Shown: positions 1 to 7,580 of the stretch, piece by piece
How positions within the stretch are numbered: position 1 is the first letter of the stretch
How the letters are laid out: every line of letters begins with the position of its first letter
NCBI GenBank assembly: GCA_025350385.1
Contig: JANXXZ010000017.1
Span: 1 to 11,672 of the forward strand
Length of the DNA: 11,672 nt
DNA from: Bacteroidales bacterium
GTDB taxonomy: Bacteria > Bacteroidota > Bacteroidia > Bacteroidales > UBA4417
Direction: 5' to 3'
Notes under the pieces: model-generated
The model's database searches: none
Told to the model about the DNA's origin: nothing
Seen by the model: the letters and a program-made list of their open reading frames with translations, nothing else
Program-made: the position numbers and the translations under genes

Positions 1-1
1 C

Positions 2-913
2 CATGATATGAGCGACGATCTTTCCGCTAAAATCATGCAGTATTCCCATTCGAAGCATTTCACTGGTTCAACTTCACTTGAGGGCACCAGGAATACCTGC
101 TCCCCTTGCCATAGCAGCCAGGGCTTCAAAGGAATGTTACAGACAGGTTTCTTTAACGACGTAGCTTATACTGAACCTGCTAAGGTGGGTTGCCGTACCT
201 GCCACAAAATTCATGAAACCTACACGAGCGCTGACTTTATGCTGCGCACAACAGCAAACGTGAGGTCACGCATGGACTCAACACACGTCACATTCCCTGC
301 CATGGGTAATGCCAACCTGTGTATCAATTGCCACCAGGCCCGCGTAGTAGCTCCTTATCCGAACCTTACCAGCACTGATTCAGTGAAGATCACCAGCAAC
401 CGTTATGGTCCTCATTACGGCGTTATGGGAAATATGGTCGCCGGCGTTGGTGTTTCAAGCGCTGTTGAAATTCCTGGTTCCATGCCTTATGCCAATGGCT
501 CACACTCTTCAATTTCAAACACCTGTATCAACTGTCATATGGCCAATCCACTTGGTGCAGGTGAAGTTGGCGGACATGCTATGTATGTAGCCGGTGATGT
601 GGAAGGTACAGAAACAGTTAATTACAATGGCTGTGCTCCTTGTCATACTGCTGCCGCTGCTGCTACGCTTCTTACAAGTTGCCAGACTGAAGTTTCAGGA
701 CTTATTTCTCAATTGGAGGGAAAACTCGTAGCTCTTGGCATTCTTGACCCTGTTACATTATTGGCTGTTGCTAACAAAAAGGTAACCCCAACCCAGCTTG
801 CTGCACTTCTCAACTATAAAATGTGCGAATATGATAAGAGTGAAGGTGTTCACAATCCTGCCTATATCAAGGCGCTGTTAACCAACTCATACGAAGCAAT
901 TCAGAATAACTAG
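2..913 (+). CDS. Multiheme cytochrome c, C-terminal part (5' truncated by window edge)
   Basis: The frame is open to the left edge and the first ATG (base 8) is not followed by a signal peptide, which a periplasmic c-type cytochrome needs, so the true start lies outside the window. Numbered from that ATG (301 residues), five CXXCH heme-binding motifs are visible at residues 31-35 (CSPCH), 62-66 (CRTCH), 105-109 (CINCH), 173-177 (CINCH) and 209-213 (CAPCH). Extra histidines in HSKHF, GPHYG, GSHSS and GVHNP contexts are candidate distal heme ligands. The C-terminal GVHNPAYIKALL segment resembles tails of other multiheme cytochromes. Likely role: electron transfer in the periplasm or at the cell surface, as part of anaerobic respiration or metal reduction; the specific substrate cannot be told. 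It is separated from the next gene by a terminator, so it belongs to an upstream operon. It could be an octaheme/decaheme type, depending on the missing N-terminus. Confidence 0.88.
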   Translation, partial: HDMSDDLSAKIMQYSHSKHFTGSTSLEGTRNTCSPCHSSQGFKGMLQTGFFNDVAYTEPAKVGCRTCHKIHETYTSADFMLRTTANVRSRMDSTHVTFPAMGNANLCINCHQARVVAPYPNLTSTDSVKITSNRYGPHYGVMGNMVAGVGVSSAVEIPGSMPYANGSHSSISNTCINCHMANPLGAGEVGGHAMYVAGDVEGTETVNYNGCAPCHTAAAAATLLTSCQTEVSGLISQLEGKLVALGILDPVTLLAVANKKVTPTQLAALLNYKMCEYDKSEGVHNPAYIKALLTNSYEAIQNN

Positions 914-953
914 TTGTTAGTTGTTTCAATACATTTCGTTTTTTTCCGCAATT

Positions 954-980
954 GCCTCCTCATAGGGAGGCTTTTGCTTT
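954..980 (+). terminator. Rho-independent terminator after the cytochrome gene
   Basis: GCCTCC (954-959) pairs with GGAGGC (966-971). A further T-G pair closes a four-base CATA loop, and TTTTGCTTTT follows at once. It starts 40 nt after the cytochrome stop codon and ends before the candidate promoter of the peptidase gene. Compact GC-rich stem plus T-tract is the classic intrinsic terminator form. Confidence 0.8.
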
Positions 981-987
981 TGTGAGC

Positions 988-1019
988 TTTGCAGTTTATT
1001 CCGTACTTTACTACTTTAG
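988..1019 (+). promoter_or_regulatory. Candidate Bacteroidetes-type promoter of the C1B peptidase gene
   Basis: TTTG at 988-991 is followed, after a 20-nt spacer, by TACTTTAG at 1012-1019. The Bacteroidetes primary sigma factor consensus is TTTG, about 19-21 nt, then TAnnTTTG; the -7 box here matches five of six fixed bases. Predicted transcription start is near 1026, giving a leader of about 20 nt before the ATG at 1045. It lies directly after the terminator of the upstream gene. Confidence 0.5.
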
Positions 1020-1044
1020 GGGCAACTTTCAAATCCATCGCACT

Positions 1045-2262
1045 ATGAACCGGTCAACCACTATCGCTGTATTATCATCCCTGGTTTTCCTCTTACTTGT
1101 TCATCCTAATCTGCCCGCTCAGGATACCGACACCATAAAGAGCGGGAAATATACTTTTACAAGGATCAGGGAGTTGGCAGCAACCTCGGTGAAAGACCAG
1201 TCAGCATCGGGAACCTGCTGGAGTTTCGCCACCACCTCATTTCTTGAATCAGAAATACTCCGGCTTACGAAAGACACCCTTGACCTTTCGGAAATGTATT
1301 TTGTGAGGAAATGCTATGAAGAGAAAGCGGACCATTACATCCGCTTTCATGGAACAGGTAATTTCGGCGAAGGAGGACAGGCTCATGATGTGCTCAATGT
1401 AGTGCACGAATACGGGATGGTAAACAATACTGATTATACGGGCCTGGCCAACGGGCAGATAAAACCTGACCATTCGGAACTGGAAGCCATGCTCAAAGCT
1501 ATGTTGGATGTCCTGGTAAAAAACCCGGCAGGTAAGCTTTCCCCTGGGTGGAGGACAGCCTTCAATGCCGTACTTGATGTTTACCTTGGAAAACTTCCTG
1601 AAAATATGTCCTGGAAAGGCCAACCGGTTTCACCGTCCGAATTCCGCGATATAAACTCTATCAATGCGAATGACTATATAGAAATCACCTCCTATTTACA
1701 CCACCCCTTTTACAGTAAATTTATTCTAGAAATACCTGATAACTGGGCCATGGGTGAGTATTACAACCTACCTCTTGATGAATTTATGCATGTTATAAAT
1801 AATTCGCTGGAGAATGGCTTCACTGTTGCCTGGGACGGGGATGTAAGCGATAAGGGCTTTTCGCACAAAAACGGTATGGCCATTGTTCCTGATGTAAGCC
1901 TTACCGACGCGACCGGTACCGATCGAAACCGCTGGGAGAAACTGACTGATGTAGAGCGAGGGCATCAGTTCTATAGTTTTGACAAAGTAGTTCCTGAGAA
2001 AAATATTACCCAGGAAATGCGCCAGGCAGCATTTGATAATTATTCCTCCACCGACGACCACCTAATGCACATTACCGGCTATGACAACGACCAAAACGGC
2101 AAGCGATATTATACAACAAAAAATTCCTGGTCGTCCGAAAGCAATGAAATAGGCGGTTATTTATGCTTGTCAGTGGCGTATGTAAAATTGAACACGATAG
2201 CTATAATGATTCACAAGGATGCGCTGCCAAATGATATCCGTAAAAAGCTCAAAATCAATTAA
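1045..2262 (+). CDS. Secreted C1B-family cysteine peptidase (aminopeptidase C / bleomycin hydrolase-like)
   Basis: 405 residues from the ATG at 1045. This start is preferred over an in-frame TTG at 952 because residues 1-25 then form a clean signal peptide (hydrophobic VLSSLVFLLLV, likely cleavage after LPA before QD), and because the TTG lies in the upstream terminator. The papain-fold catalytic set is complete: oxyanion-hole Gln52 and nucleophile Cys58 in DQSASGTCWSFA, His342 in LMHITGYD, and Asn360 in TKNSW. The SGTCWSFA block and the long insert between Cys and His are typical of the C1B branch rather than of ordinary papain-type enzymes. It is somewhat shorter than cytosolic PepC enzymes, which run to about 450 residues. 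Likely role: trimming peptides in the periplasm, or outside the cell. It stands alone between a terminator and the moxR promoter region, so a link to the Bat cluster is not implied. Confidence 0.88.
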   Translation: MNRSTTIAVLSSLVFLLLVHPNLPAQDTDTIKSGKYTFTRIRELAATSVKDQSASGTCWSFATTSFLESEILRLTKDTLDLSEMYFVRKCYEEKADHYIRFHGTGNFGEGGQAHDVLNVVHEYGMVNNTDYTGLANGQIKPDHSELEAMLKAMLDVLVKNPAGKLSPGWRTAFNAVLDVYLGKLPENMSWKGQPVSPSEFRDINSINANDYIEITSYLHHPFYSKFILEIPDNWAMGEYYNLPLDEFMHVINNSLENGFTVAWDGDVSDKGFSHKNGMAIVPDVSLTDATGTDRNRWEKLTDVERGHQFYSFDKVVPEKNITQEMRQAAFDNYSSTDDHLMHITGYDNDQNGKRYYTTKNSWSSESNEIGGYLCLSVAYVKLNTIAIMIHKDALPNDIRKKLKIN

Positions 2263-2310
2263 CTTATTAACGGGCATTTTAGAGTGTAATCCCTTTCAAT
2301 CCTTAGGGAA

Positions 2311-2347
2311 TTAACAGGTTTTAACTAAGCCTTTAACAATTTTTAAC
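2311..2347 (+). promoter_or_regulatory. Four phased TTTAACA-like boxes upstream of moxR
   Basis: TTAAC occurs at 2311, 2321, 2333 and 2343, always in the same orientation and within the broader pattern TTTAACA (the four are ATTAACA, TTTAACT, TTTAACA, TTTAACA). Spacings are 10, 12 and 10 bp, close to one DNA turn each, so all boxes face nearly the same side of the helix. The set lies about 47-83 bp upstream of the predicted moxR transcription start, a usual location for an activator-binding array. The binding protein is unknown. Confidence 0.4.
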
Positions 2348-2379
2348 AAGCAATGCGGCATCCGTTTCATTGCCTGTTA

Positions 2380-2387
2380 TAATTTTG
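2380..2387 (+). promoter_or_regulatory. Candidate -7 element of the moxR/bat operon promoter
   Basis: TAATTTTG is a full match to the Bacteroidetes -7 consensus TAnnTTTG and lies 21 nt before the moxR ATG. No TTTG or TTG sits at the expected -33 distance, so a promoter here would have to depend on an activator, perhaps through the TTTAACA boxes just upstream. Confidence 0.45.
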
Positions 2388-2408
2388 CGCAACTAAATTT
2401 TTTGCTTT

Positions 2409-3401
2409 ATGTTAGAAACAAATATCAAGGAACTGAACGAGAAAATCCAGCAGGAAAGTGCATTTGTTGATATGCTCACCATGGAAATGCATCGTGTGAT
2501 TGTAGGGCAAAAACACATGATTGAAAGGCTCATTATTGGTTTGCTGTCAAATGGCCATATACTTCTGGAAGGAGTTCCGGGGCTGGCAAAAACACTTGCT
2601 ATAAAATCGCTTGCCAATACGATTGATCTCAAGTTCAGCAGGATACAATTTACACCCGATCTTCTGCCGGCCGATTTGCTTGGAACCATGATTTACAGCC
2701 AGAAGAATGAAGATTTCACAGTCCGTAAAGGCCCGGTTTTCGCCAATTTTGTATTGGCGGATGAAATTAACCGTTCACCGGCCAAGGTACAAAGTGCTTT
2801 ACTGGAAGCCATGCAGGAACGCCAGGTTACCATTGGGGATCATACATACATGCTTCCGGAACCATTCCTTGTAATGGCTACACAAAATCCCATTGAGCAG
2901 GAAGGTACATATCCCCTGCCCGAAGCCCAGGTTGACCGCTTTATGCTTAAAGTGATTATAGGTTACCCGCAAAAGCAGGAAGAGAAACTGATACTCAGGC
3001 AGAATATCAGCAGTGAAACATTTGCAACTCGCACTATCCTTAAACCTGCTGACATTCTGAAAGCCCGTGAAGTTGTGAAGCAGGTATACCTGGATGAAAA
3101 AATCGAGAATTATATTACCGACATTGTATTTGCTTCCCGTTACCCTGCCGATTATAATCTTAAGAAATTTCAAAACCTGATCCGTTATGGGGCATCACCC
3201 AGGGCAAGTATATATCTTGCAATGGCATCAAAGGCATTTGCCTTTATCAAACGCAGGGGATACGTTATACCTGAGGATGTGAGAGCTGTGGCCCATGATG
3301 TGCTCCGCCACCGTATAGGTCTTACCTATGAAGCTGAAGCCGAAAATATCACCAGCGAAGATATTATCAATGAAATCCTGAATTCTGTGGTTGTTCCATA
3401 G
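2409..3401 (+). CDS. moxR: MoxR-family AAA+ ATPase
   Basis: 330 residues, a usual length for the family; no signal peptide or membrane segment, so cytosolic. Key ATPase motifs are all present: Walker A GVPGLAKT at 55-62, Walker B VLADEINR at 115-122, sensor 1 Asn160 in ATQNP, an arginine-finger candidate Arg177 in VDRFML, and sensor 2 Arg265 in GASPR. The segments EINRSPAKVQSALLEAMQE and EQEGTYPLPEAQ are MoxR hallmarks. MoxR proteins form ring-shaped oligomers that act as chaperones for VWA-domain partners, and this gene heads a cluster that supplies two such partners plus a DUF58 protein. A -7 promoter element and phased upstream repeats precede it, so it is probably the first gene of the operon. 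After its stop comes the widest gap in the cluster (199 nt). Confidence 0.96.
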   Translation: MLETNIKELNEKIQQESAFVDMLTMEMHRVIVGQKHMIERLIIGLLSNGHILLEGVPGLAKTLAIKSLANTIDLKFSRIQFTPDLLPADLLGTMIYSQKNEDFTVRKGPVFANFVLADEINRSPAKVQSALLEAMQERQVTIGDHTYMLPEPFLVMATQNPIEQEGTYPLPEAQVDRFMLKVIIGYPQKQEEKLILRQNISSETFATRTILKPADILKAREVVKQVYLDEKIENYITDIVFASRYPADYNLKKFQNLIRYGASPRASIYLAMASKAFAFIKRRGYVIPEDVRAVAHDVLRHRIGLTYEAEAENITSEDIINEILNSVVVP

Positions 3402-3600
3402 AAGTAACCTTGAGTTGAGAGTTAATGGTTATTGGTTATCAGGCAACAAGTTAAGATTGAGATTTCAGGCTGACAACCAGGAACCAAAAAATAAATTCCG
3501 GTTTTGTAGAGAAGAAATTTGATATACAGCTGATGTATGGTTTCGTACCTGCCAATAAAGAATCAAAAACAGAATACAACCAAGTAAACTGCCTTAAAGC
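3402..3600. other. 199-nt gap between moxR and the DUF58 gene, no gene seen
   Basis: Apart from a short tandem-like stretch near 3426-3440 (GGTTATT followed by GGTTATC), I see no reading frame, no strong hairpin and no clear TAnnTTTG element. A TAA two codons before the GTG at 3601 closes the frame of the next gene, so this is not a lost N-terminal extension. Confidence 0.5.
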
Positions 3601-4476
3601 GTGGAGACATCAGAAATCCTTAAAAAAGTAAGGAAGATTGAGATAAAGACCCGGGGATTGTCACATCAGATCTTTTCGGGTCATTATCACTCTGCTTTTA
3701 AAGGAAGGGGTATGGCTTTCAGTGAAGTTCGCGAATACCAGTTTGGTGACGAAATCCGCAGTATCGACTGGAACGTTACAGCCCGCTTTAATCATCCATA
3801 TGTCAAAATTTTTGAAGAGGAACGCGAACTAACTGTCATGTTGCTCATTGACGTGAGCGGATCGAATGAATTTGGTACAAGGAAACAATTCAAAGAAGAC
3901 CAGATGACAGAAATTGCAGCTGTACTTGCTTTTTCTGCCATCCACAACAATGATAAGGTGGGCGTGATTTTTTTCAGCGACAAGGTTGAGAAATTCATTC
4001 CTCCAAAAAAAGGAACTTCGCACATACTGCGAATTATCCGCGAACTGGTAGACTTTAAGCCGGAAAGTCAGAAAACGGATCTTTCGGAAGCACTGCGTTT
4101 TCTCACAAATGCTATCAAAAAACGCTGCACAGCTTTTATTATTTCCGATTTTATCGACGCTCCCTTTGAGAAAGCCCTCCAAATAGCCTCCGGGAAACAC
4201 GATATTGTTGCGCTGAGAATTTTCGATACCCGCGAAACCGAACTTCCGCCGGTTGGCATTATGGAAGTATATGAGAAAGAAACGAACGAACGAATGTGGA
4301 TTGACGCATCCGAAAACCGGGTAAGGAGAAACTACAAGGAATGGTGGGATAACCATGCAAAGAATGTAGAAGGAATTTTTACCCGCTGCGGGGTTGATTC
4401 AGCTTCGATCCGGACTGACCAGGACTATGTGAAACCTTTACTCCAATTATTCTCCAGGCGCGAATTGAGATATTAA
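3601..4476 (+). CDS. DUF58 domain protein (VWA-like), MoxR partner
   Basis: 291 residues. The start is GTG: an in-frame TAA lies two codons upstream, and the next ATG (residue 38) would remove the conserved KIEIKTRGL...SAFKGRG block. The DUF58 signature GDEIRSIDWNVTARF spans 49-63. A VWA-like fold follows, with a metal-site motif DVSGS at 84-88 (Asp84, Ser86, Ser88), a candidate Thr159 in QKTDLSEAL, and Asp183 in IISDF, so a full MIDAS-like set seems present. There is no signal peptide or membrane helix, so it should work in the cytosol, where it could couple MoxR to the membrane-bound Bat proteins. DUF58 genes next to moxR are a widespread pairing. It ends one base before the next ATG, indicating co-translation with the small BatD-like gene. 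Confidence 0.93.
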   Translation: METSEILKKVRKIEIKTRGLSHQIFSGHYHSAFKGRGMAFSEVREYQFGDEIRSIDWNVTARFNHPYVKIFEEERELTVMLLIDVSGSNEFGTRKQFKEDQMTEIAAVLAFSAIHNNDKVGVIFFSDKVEKFIPPKKGTSHILRIIRELVDFKPESQKTDLSEALRFLTNAIKKRCTAFIISDFIDAPFEKALQIASGKHDIVALRIFDTRETELPPVGIMEVYEKETNERMWIDASENRVRRNYKEWWDNHAKNVEGIFTRCGVDSASIRTDQDYVKPLLQLFSRRELRY

Positions 4477-4477
4477 T

Positions 4478-5485
4478 ATGAAGACTATGCCATTTCTCTT
4501 CCAGCGAACTAGTACATCTGCCCGGGCACTACTGCTGCTGACTGTGGTTTTACTTTCGGTTCAGGCAGAAGCACAAAAGGCTGTGGCAAGCCTTGATACC
4601 ACATCTATTCGCATCGGTGAACAAATACAATTAAAACTGGATGTTACCCTGCCCCGTGCAGCCAAGGTTCACTGGCCGGTTCTTACCGATTCCACATTTG
4701 CACCCATCGAAATTGTAGCTTTATCGAAAGTTGATACCATTGAAACCACGCGTAATTCCTACCTGCAATACAGGCAGGTCCTTTCCATAACCTCATTTGA
4801 TTCAGGATATAAAACTATCCCTTCAATCCAGATTGAATACCAGCTTCCGGGCGACAGCGCAAGACTGAAGGCTTTCACTGATTCACTGGTTGTGCATGTG
4901 AGAACTATTGAAGTTGATACTACAAAAGCTATAAGAGATATCAAAGCGCCAATGCAGGCGCCCATGACCCTTTCTGAATTATGGCCATTCCTTGGCGGGC
5001 TTGCTATAATCGGAATGATTGTGGCGGCAATCTGGTATTACCTTTGGCGGCGTAAACTGAACAAGCCGTTATTCCCGGTAATCCGTAAAGCACAATTACC
5101 CCCCTGGCAAATAGCACTTGACACCCTCAATGAACTTGAAAGCAAGAAACTCTGGCAAAATGGCCGGGTAAAGGATTACTATACCGAGATAACTGATGTA
5201 CTTCGTCAATACCTGGAAAATCAGTTCAATATTCCGGCTTTGGAAATGATTTCATCTGACATCATGGATTCACTCAAAGGGAATGTGCTTTTTGAATCTT
5301 CAAATGAAAAACTATGGCAGGTTCTTGAACTTGCCGACCTGGTAAAGTTCGCCAAGGAAATGCCATTGCCTTCCGAACATGAACTCAGCCTGGCCAATGC
5401 CAGATATTTCGTACTGAATACCAAACCAGCAGATATTACAGAAAAACCTGTGGAAACTGATATTACGACTGTGACTAAATTATGA
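4478..5485 (+). CDS. Small BatD-like / DUF4381-like membrane protein of the bat operon
   Basis: 335 residues. Residues 1-32 form a signal peptide (ARALLLLTVVLLSVQAEA, cleavage before QK). Residues 33-165 are a beta-rich periplasmic domain beginning with an IRIGEQIQLKLDV strand pattern. One membrane helix spans about 170-190, followed by the positive stretch WRRKLNK, so residues 195-335 should be cytosolic. The tail carries YYTEITDVLRQYLENQFNIPALE (235-257) and LADLVKFAKEMP (285-296), which parallel segments in the tail of BatD further downstream (EISQALWGYISDKFDIPLAE and CEFARFAPGD). It therefore looks like a compact BatD relative with one beta domain. It starts one base after the DUF58 stop and overlaps batA by four bases (ATGA), a strong sign of translational coupling. 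Assignment to DUF4381 is from memory of the family; exact function is unknown. Confidence 0.8.
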   Translation: MKTMPFLFQRTSTSARALLLLTVVLLSVQAEAQKAVASLDTTSIRIGEQIQLKLDVTLPRAAKVHWPVLTDSTFAPIEIVALSKVDTIETTRNSYLQYRQVLSITSFDSGYKTIPSIQIEYQLPGDSARLKAFTDSLVVHVRTIEVDTTKAIRDIKAPMQAPMTLSELWPFLGGLAIIGMIVAAIWYYLWRRKLNKPLFPVIRKAQLPPWQIALDTLNELESKKLWQNGRVKDYYTEITDVLRQYLENQFNIPALEMISSDIMDSLKGNVLFESSNEKLWQVLELADLVKFAKEMPLPSEHELSLANARYFVLNTKPADITEKPVETDITTVTKL

Positions 5486-6474
5486 TGAAACTGCATTTTG
5501 CTGATCCCCTGTATTTCTGGCTGCTATTGCTCATTCCGGCAGCAATAGTCTGGTATTTCTTCAGGCTCCGGCGTCATCATGCAACTATACAGGTATCATC
5601 ATTAAAAGCTTTCAGGCAATCAAGCCCCGGTTGGAGGTTATACAGCAGGTATATTCTTTTTGGTTTGCGCCTGCTCGCGGCAACCTTTATTATTGTTGCT
5701 TTAGCGCGGCCTCAGACTAACCTGAGTAAGCAGGATATAAGTGTTGAAGGAATTGACATCATGCTGGCAACTGATATCTCAAGTACCATGCTTGCCGAAG
5801 ATCTGAAACCAAACAGGCTCCAGGCGGCGAAAGATGTTGCAGTTGAATTCATCAATGGCAGGCCTGACGACCGGATCGGGCTGGTAATATTCAGTGGCGA
5901 AAGTTTTACACAATGCCCTCTTACAACAGACCATGCCAAGCTTATCAATCTGTTCGATGACATAAAGTTTGGTATGATAGATGACGGCACAGCGATAGGC
6001 GACGGGCTGGCTACGGCGGTGAGCAGGTTAAAGGAAAGCAAGGCCCGCAGCAAGGTAATTATCCTTCTTACTGATGGAGTTAACAATATGGGTTCCGTCG
6101 ATCCTCAATCGGCAGCTGAAATTGCCTCAATTTACGGAATCCGTATATACACCATCGGCGCCGGAACCAATGGTTATGCACCTACACCGGTAAGGACTCC
6201 CTTTGGAATGCAGTATCAGCAGATGGAGGTTAAAATTGATGAGGCCCTGCTGCAAAAGATTTCAGCTATGACAAACGGAAAATACTTCCGGGCTACCAAT
6301 AAGCAGAAACTTGAGGCTATTTATAAGGAAATAGACCGGCTGGAAAAATCAAAAATTGATATTACTGAATTCAGGCGCAAAAACGAGGAGTTCCTGGTGT
6401 TTGCCCTCATCGGGTTAATGCTATTTGGACTGGAAGTTATCCTGCGCTACACCATACTCAGAACCTTACCTTGA
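5482..6474 (+). CDS. batA: BatA, membrane-anchored VWA protein
   Basis: 330 residues; starts inside the previous stop codon (ATGATG, either Met possible). Membrane helices at about 9-28, 56-75 and 303-325; the RLRRHH after helix 1 and the RYTILR at the end point to the cytosol, so the VWA domain (about 90-290) should be periplasmic. Aerotolerance hallmarks include LAEDLKPNRLQAAK at 104-117, FTQCPLTTDHA at 142-152 and GTAIGDGLA at 169-177. The MIDAS motif reads DISST (98-102) where the canonical form is DxSxS, a Ser-to-Thr change at the last position; Thr170 and Asp198 (TDGVNN) complete the site. It pairs with its neighbour BatB, from which it probably arose by tandem duplication. VWA domains bind protein partners through a divalent metal ion. 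Confidence 0.95.
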   Translation: MMKLHFADPLYFWLLLLIPAAIVWYFFRLRRHHATIQVSSLKAFRQSSPGWRLYSRYILFGLRLLAATFIIVALARPQTNLSKQDISVEGIDIMLATDISSTMLAEDLKPNRLQAAKDVAVEFINGRPDDRIGLVIFSGESFTQCPLTTDHAKLINLFDDIKFGMIDDGTAIGDGLATAVSRLKESKARSKVIILLTDGVNNMGSVDPQSAAEIASIYGIRIYTIGAGTNGYAPTPVRTPFGMQYQQMEVKIDEALLQKISAMTNGKYFRATNKQKLEAIYKEIDRLEKSKIDITEFRRKNEEFLVFALIGLMLFGLEVILRYTILRTLP

Positions 6475-6536
6475 TCAAATACATATCAATAAATTTTAAT
6501 TCCAAATCACTTTAACAACTTTATCCCTGATCACTT

Positions 6537-7580
6537 ATGTTCCGACTGGCCCATCCATATATGTTGTACCTGATGCTGGTTATACCTGTCTTCATACTTC
6601 TGTATATCCTGGCCCGGCAATTGAAGAAAAAAGCCTTTTACACATTCGGCGACTGGCCGTTATTGTTAAGGCTGATGCCTGATTATTCAGGAAGCAGGGG
6701 AACCCTGAAACTGATCCTGCTATGCGCCGCCTGGGCTTTGATTGTTGTCGGGCTGGCTGATCCGCAGACAGGATCAAAACTGGAAAAAATCAAACGCCAG
6801 GGGATTGACCTGGTATTTGCGCTGGACGTATCGAACAGCATGCTAGCACAGGACATTGCCCCAAGCAGGCTGGAACGGGCAAAACAAGCTATAACGCGGC
6901 TGCTCGACAACCTCGAAAACGACCGTGTTGGACTGGTGTTATTTGCAGGTAAAGCTTATGTACAAATGCCCCTGACCACTGATTATTCAGCGACCAGGCT
7001 GTTCCTGGCAAATATTAACCCAGGCATGATCCCTGTCCAGGGAACGGCCATTGGTGATGCCATTGAAACTGCAGCATCTTGTTTTGGTAAAACCAAGCAA
7101 AGCAGAGCTATTATATTGATCACAGATGGCGAGAACCATGAAGACGATGCAGTTGAGGCCGCCCATTCAGCTGTATCCAATGGGATAAAGGTGTACACCA
7201 TCGGCATGGGACTGCCCGATGGAGCCCCCATTCCTTTGTACAACAGCGGAATGCAGATCGGGTACAAAAAGGACAGGCAGGGAAATACTGTAATTTCCCG
7301 TCTGGACGATAAATTGCTGAAGGAAATTGCCGCTGCAGGAAAAGGAGTATATATCAGGGCTAACAATTCGCAAGCCGGTGTCAAGGAAGTTTTTGATCAG
7401 ATCAACAGCCTTGAAAAAGTAGAATATGACTCACAGATATTCTCCGATTACGAGGACAGGTACCAGTTTTTCCTGCTGGCAGGTTTACTGCTGCTGGTTA
7501 TTGAAGCGCTTATCTCTGATAAGAAAAGCCGTTTGGCCGGCAGGCTAAATATATTTCAAACTACTGAAAAAGCCGGATGA
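6537..7580 (+). CDS. batB: BatB, membrane-anchored VWA protein
   Basis: 347 residues. Same plan as BatA: helices at about 8-26, 57-75 and 310-326, positive RQLKKK after helix 1 and DKKSR after helix 3, so the VWA domain (about 88-295) is predicted periplasmic. The MIDAS is canonical: DVSNS at 97-101, Thr170 in GTAIGDA, Asp197 in ITDGEN. Shared segments with BatA include MLAQDIAPSRLERAK and QMPLTTDY. The insertion PIPLYNSGMQIGYKKDRQGN (231-250) is longer than the matching loop in BatA, so the two are not interchangeable copies. A 62-nt gap separates it from batA, with no clear promoter element seen; its stop overlaps the batC start by four bases (ATGA). Confidence 0.95.
   Translation: MFRLAHPYMLYLMLVIPVFILLYILARQLKKKAFYTFGDWPLLLRLMPDYSGSRGTLKLILLCAAWALIVVGLADPQTGSKLEKIKRQGIDLVFALDVSNSMLAQDIAPSRLERAKQAITRLLDNLENDRVGLVLFAGKAYVQMPLTTDYSATRLFLANINPGMIPVQGTAIGDAIETAASCFGKTKQSRAIILITDGENHEDDAVEAAHSAVSNGIKVYTIGMGLPDGAPIPLYNSGMQIGYKKDRQGNTVISRLDDKLLKEIAAAGKGVYIRANNSQAGVKEVFDQINSLEKVEYDSQIFSDYEDRYQFFLLAGLLLLVIEALISDKKSRLAGRLNIFQTTEKAG

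Noticed and set aside
8..10. ATG at base 8 as the true start of the cytochrome
   Set aside because: No signal peptide follows and the frame is open to the window edge, so the gene must begin further left.
952..1044. N-terminal extension of the C1B peptidase from a TTG start at 952
   Set aside because: The TTG lies in the upstream terminator stem and before the candidate promoter; the ATG at 1045 gives a proper signal peptide.
2290..2309. Hairpin TCCCT/AGGGA after the C1B peptidase gene as a terminator
   Set aside because: Only five pairs with a ten-base loop and no T-tract after it; too weak to call.
3829..4356. Antisense reading frame of 175 residues within the DUF58 gene
   Set aside because: Lies wholly opposite a well-supported gene, shows no recognisable domain, and its composition looks like a codon shadow. 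The same holds for the other minus-strand frames, such as those at 1249-1623, 2799-3173, 5712-6086 and 6983-7384.
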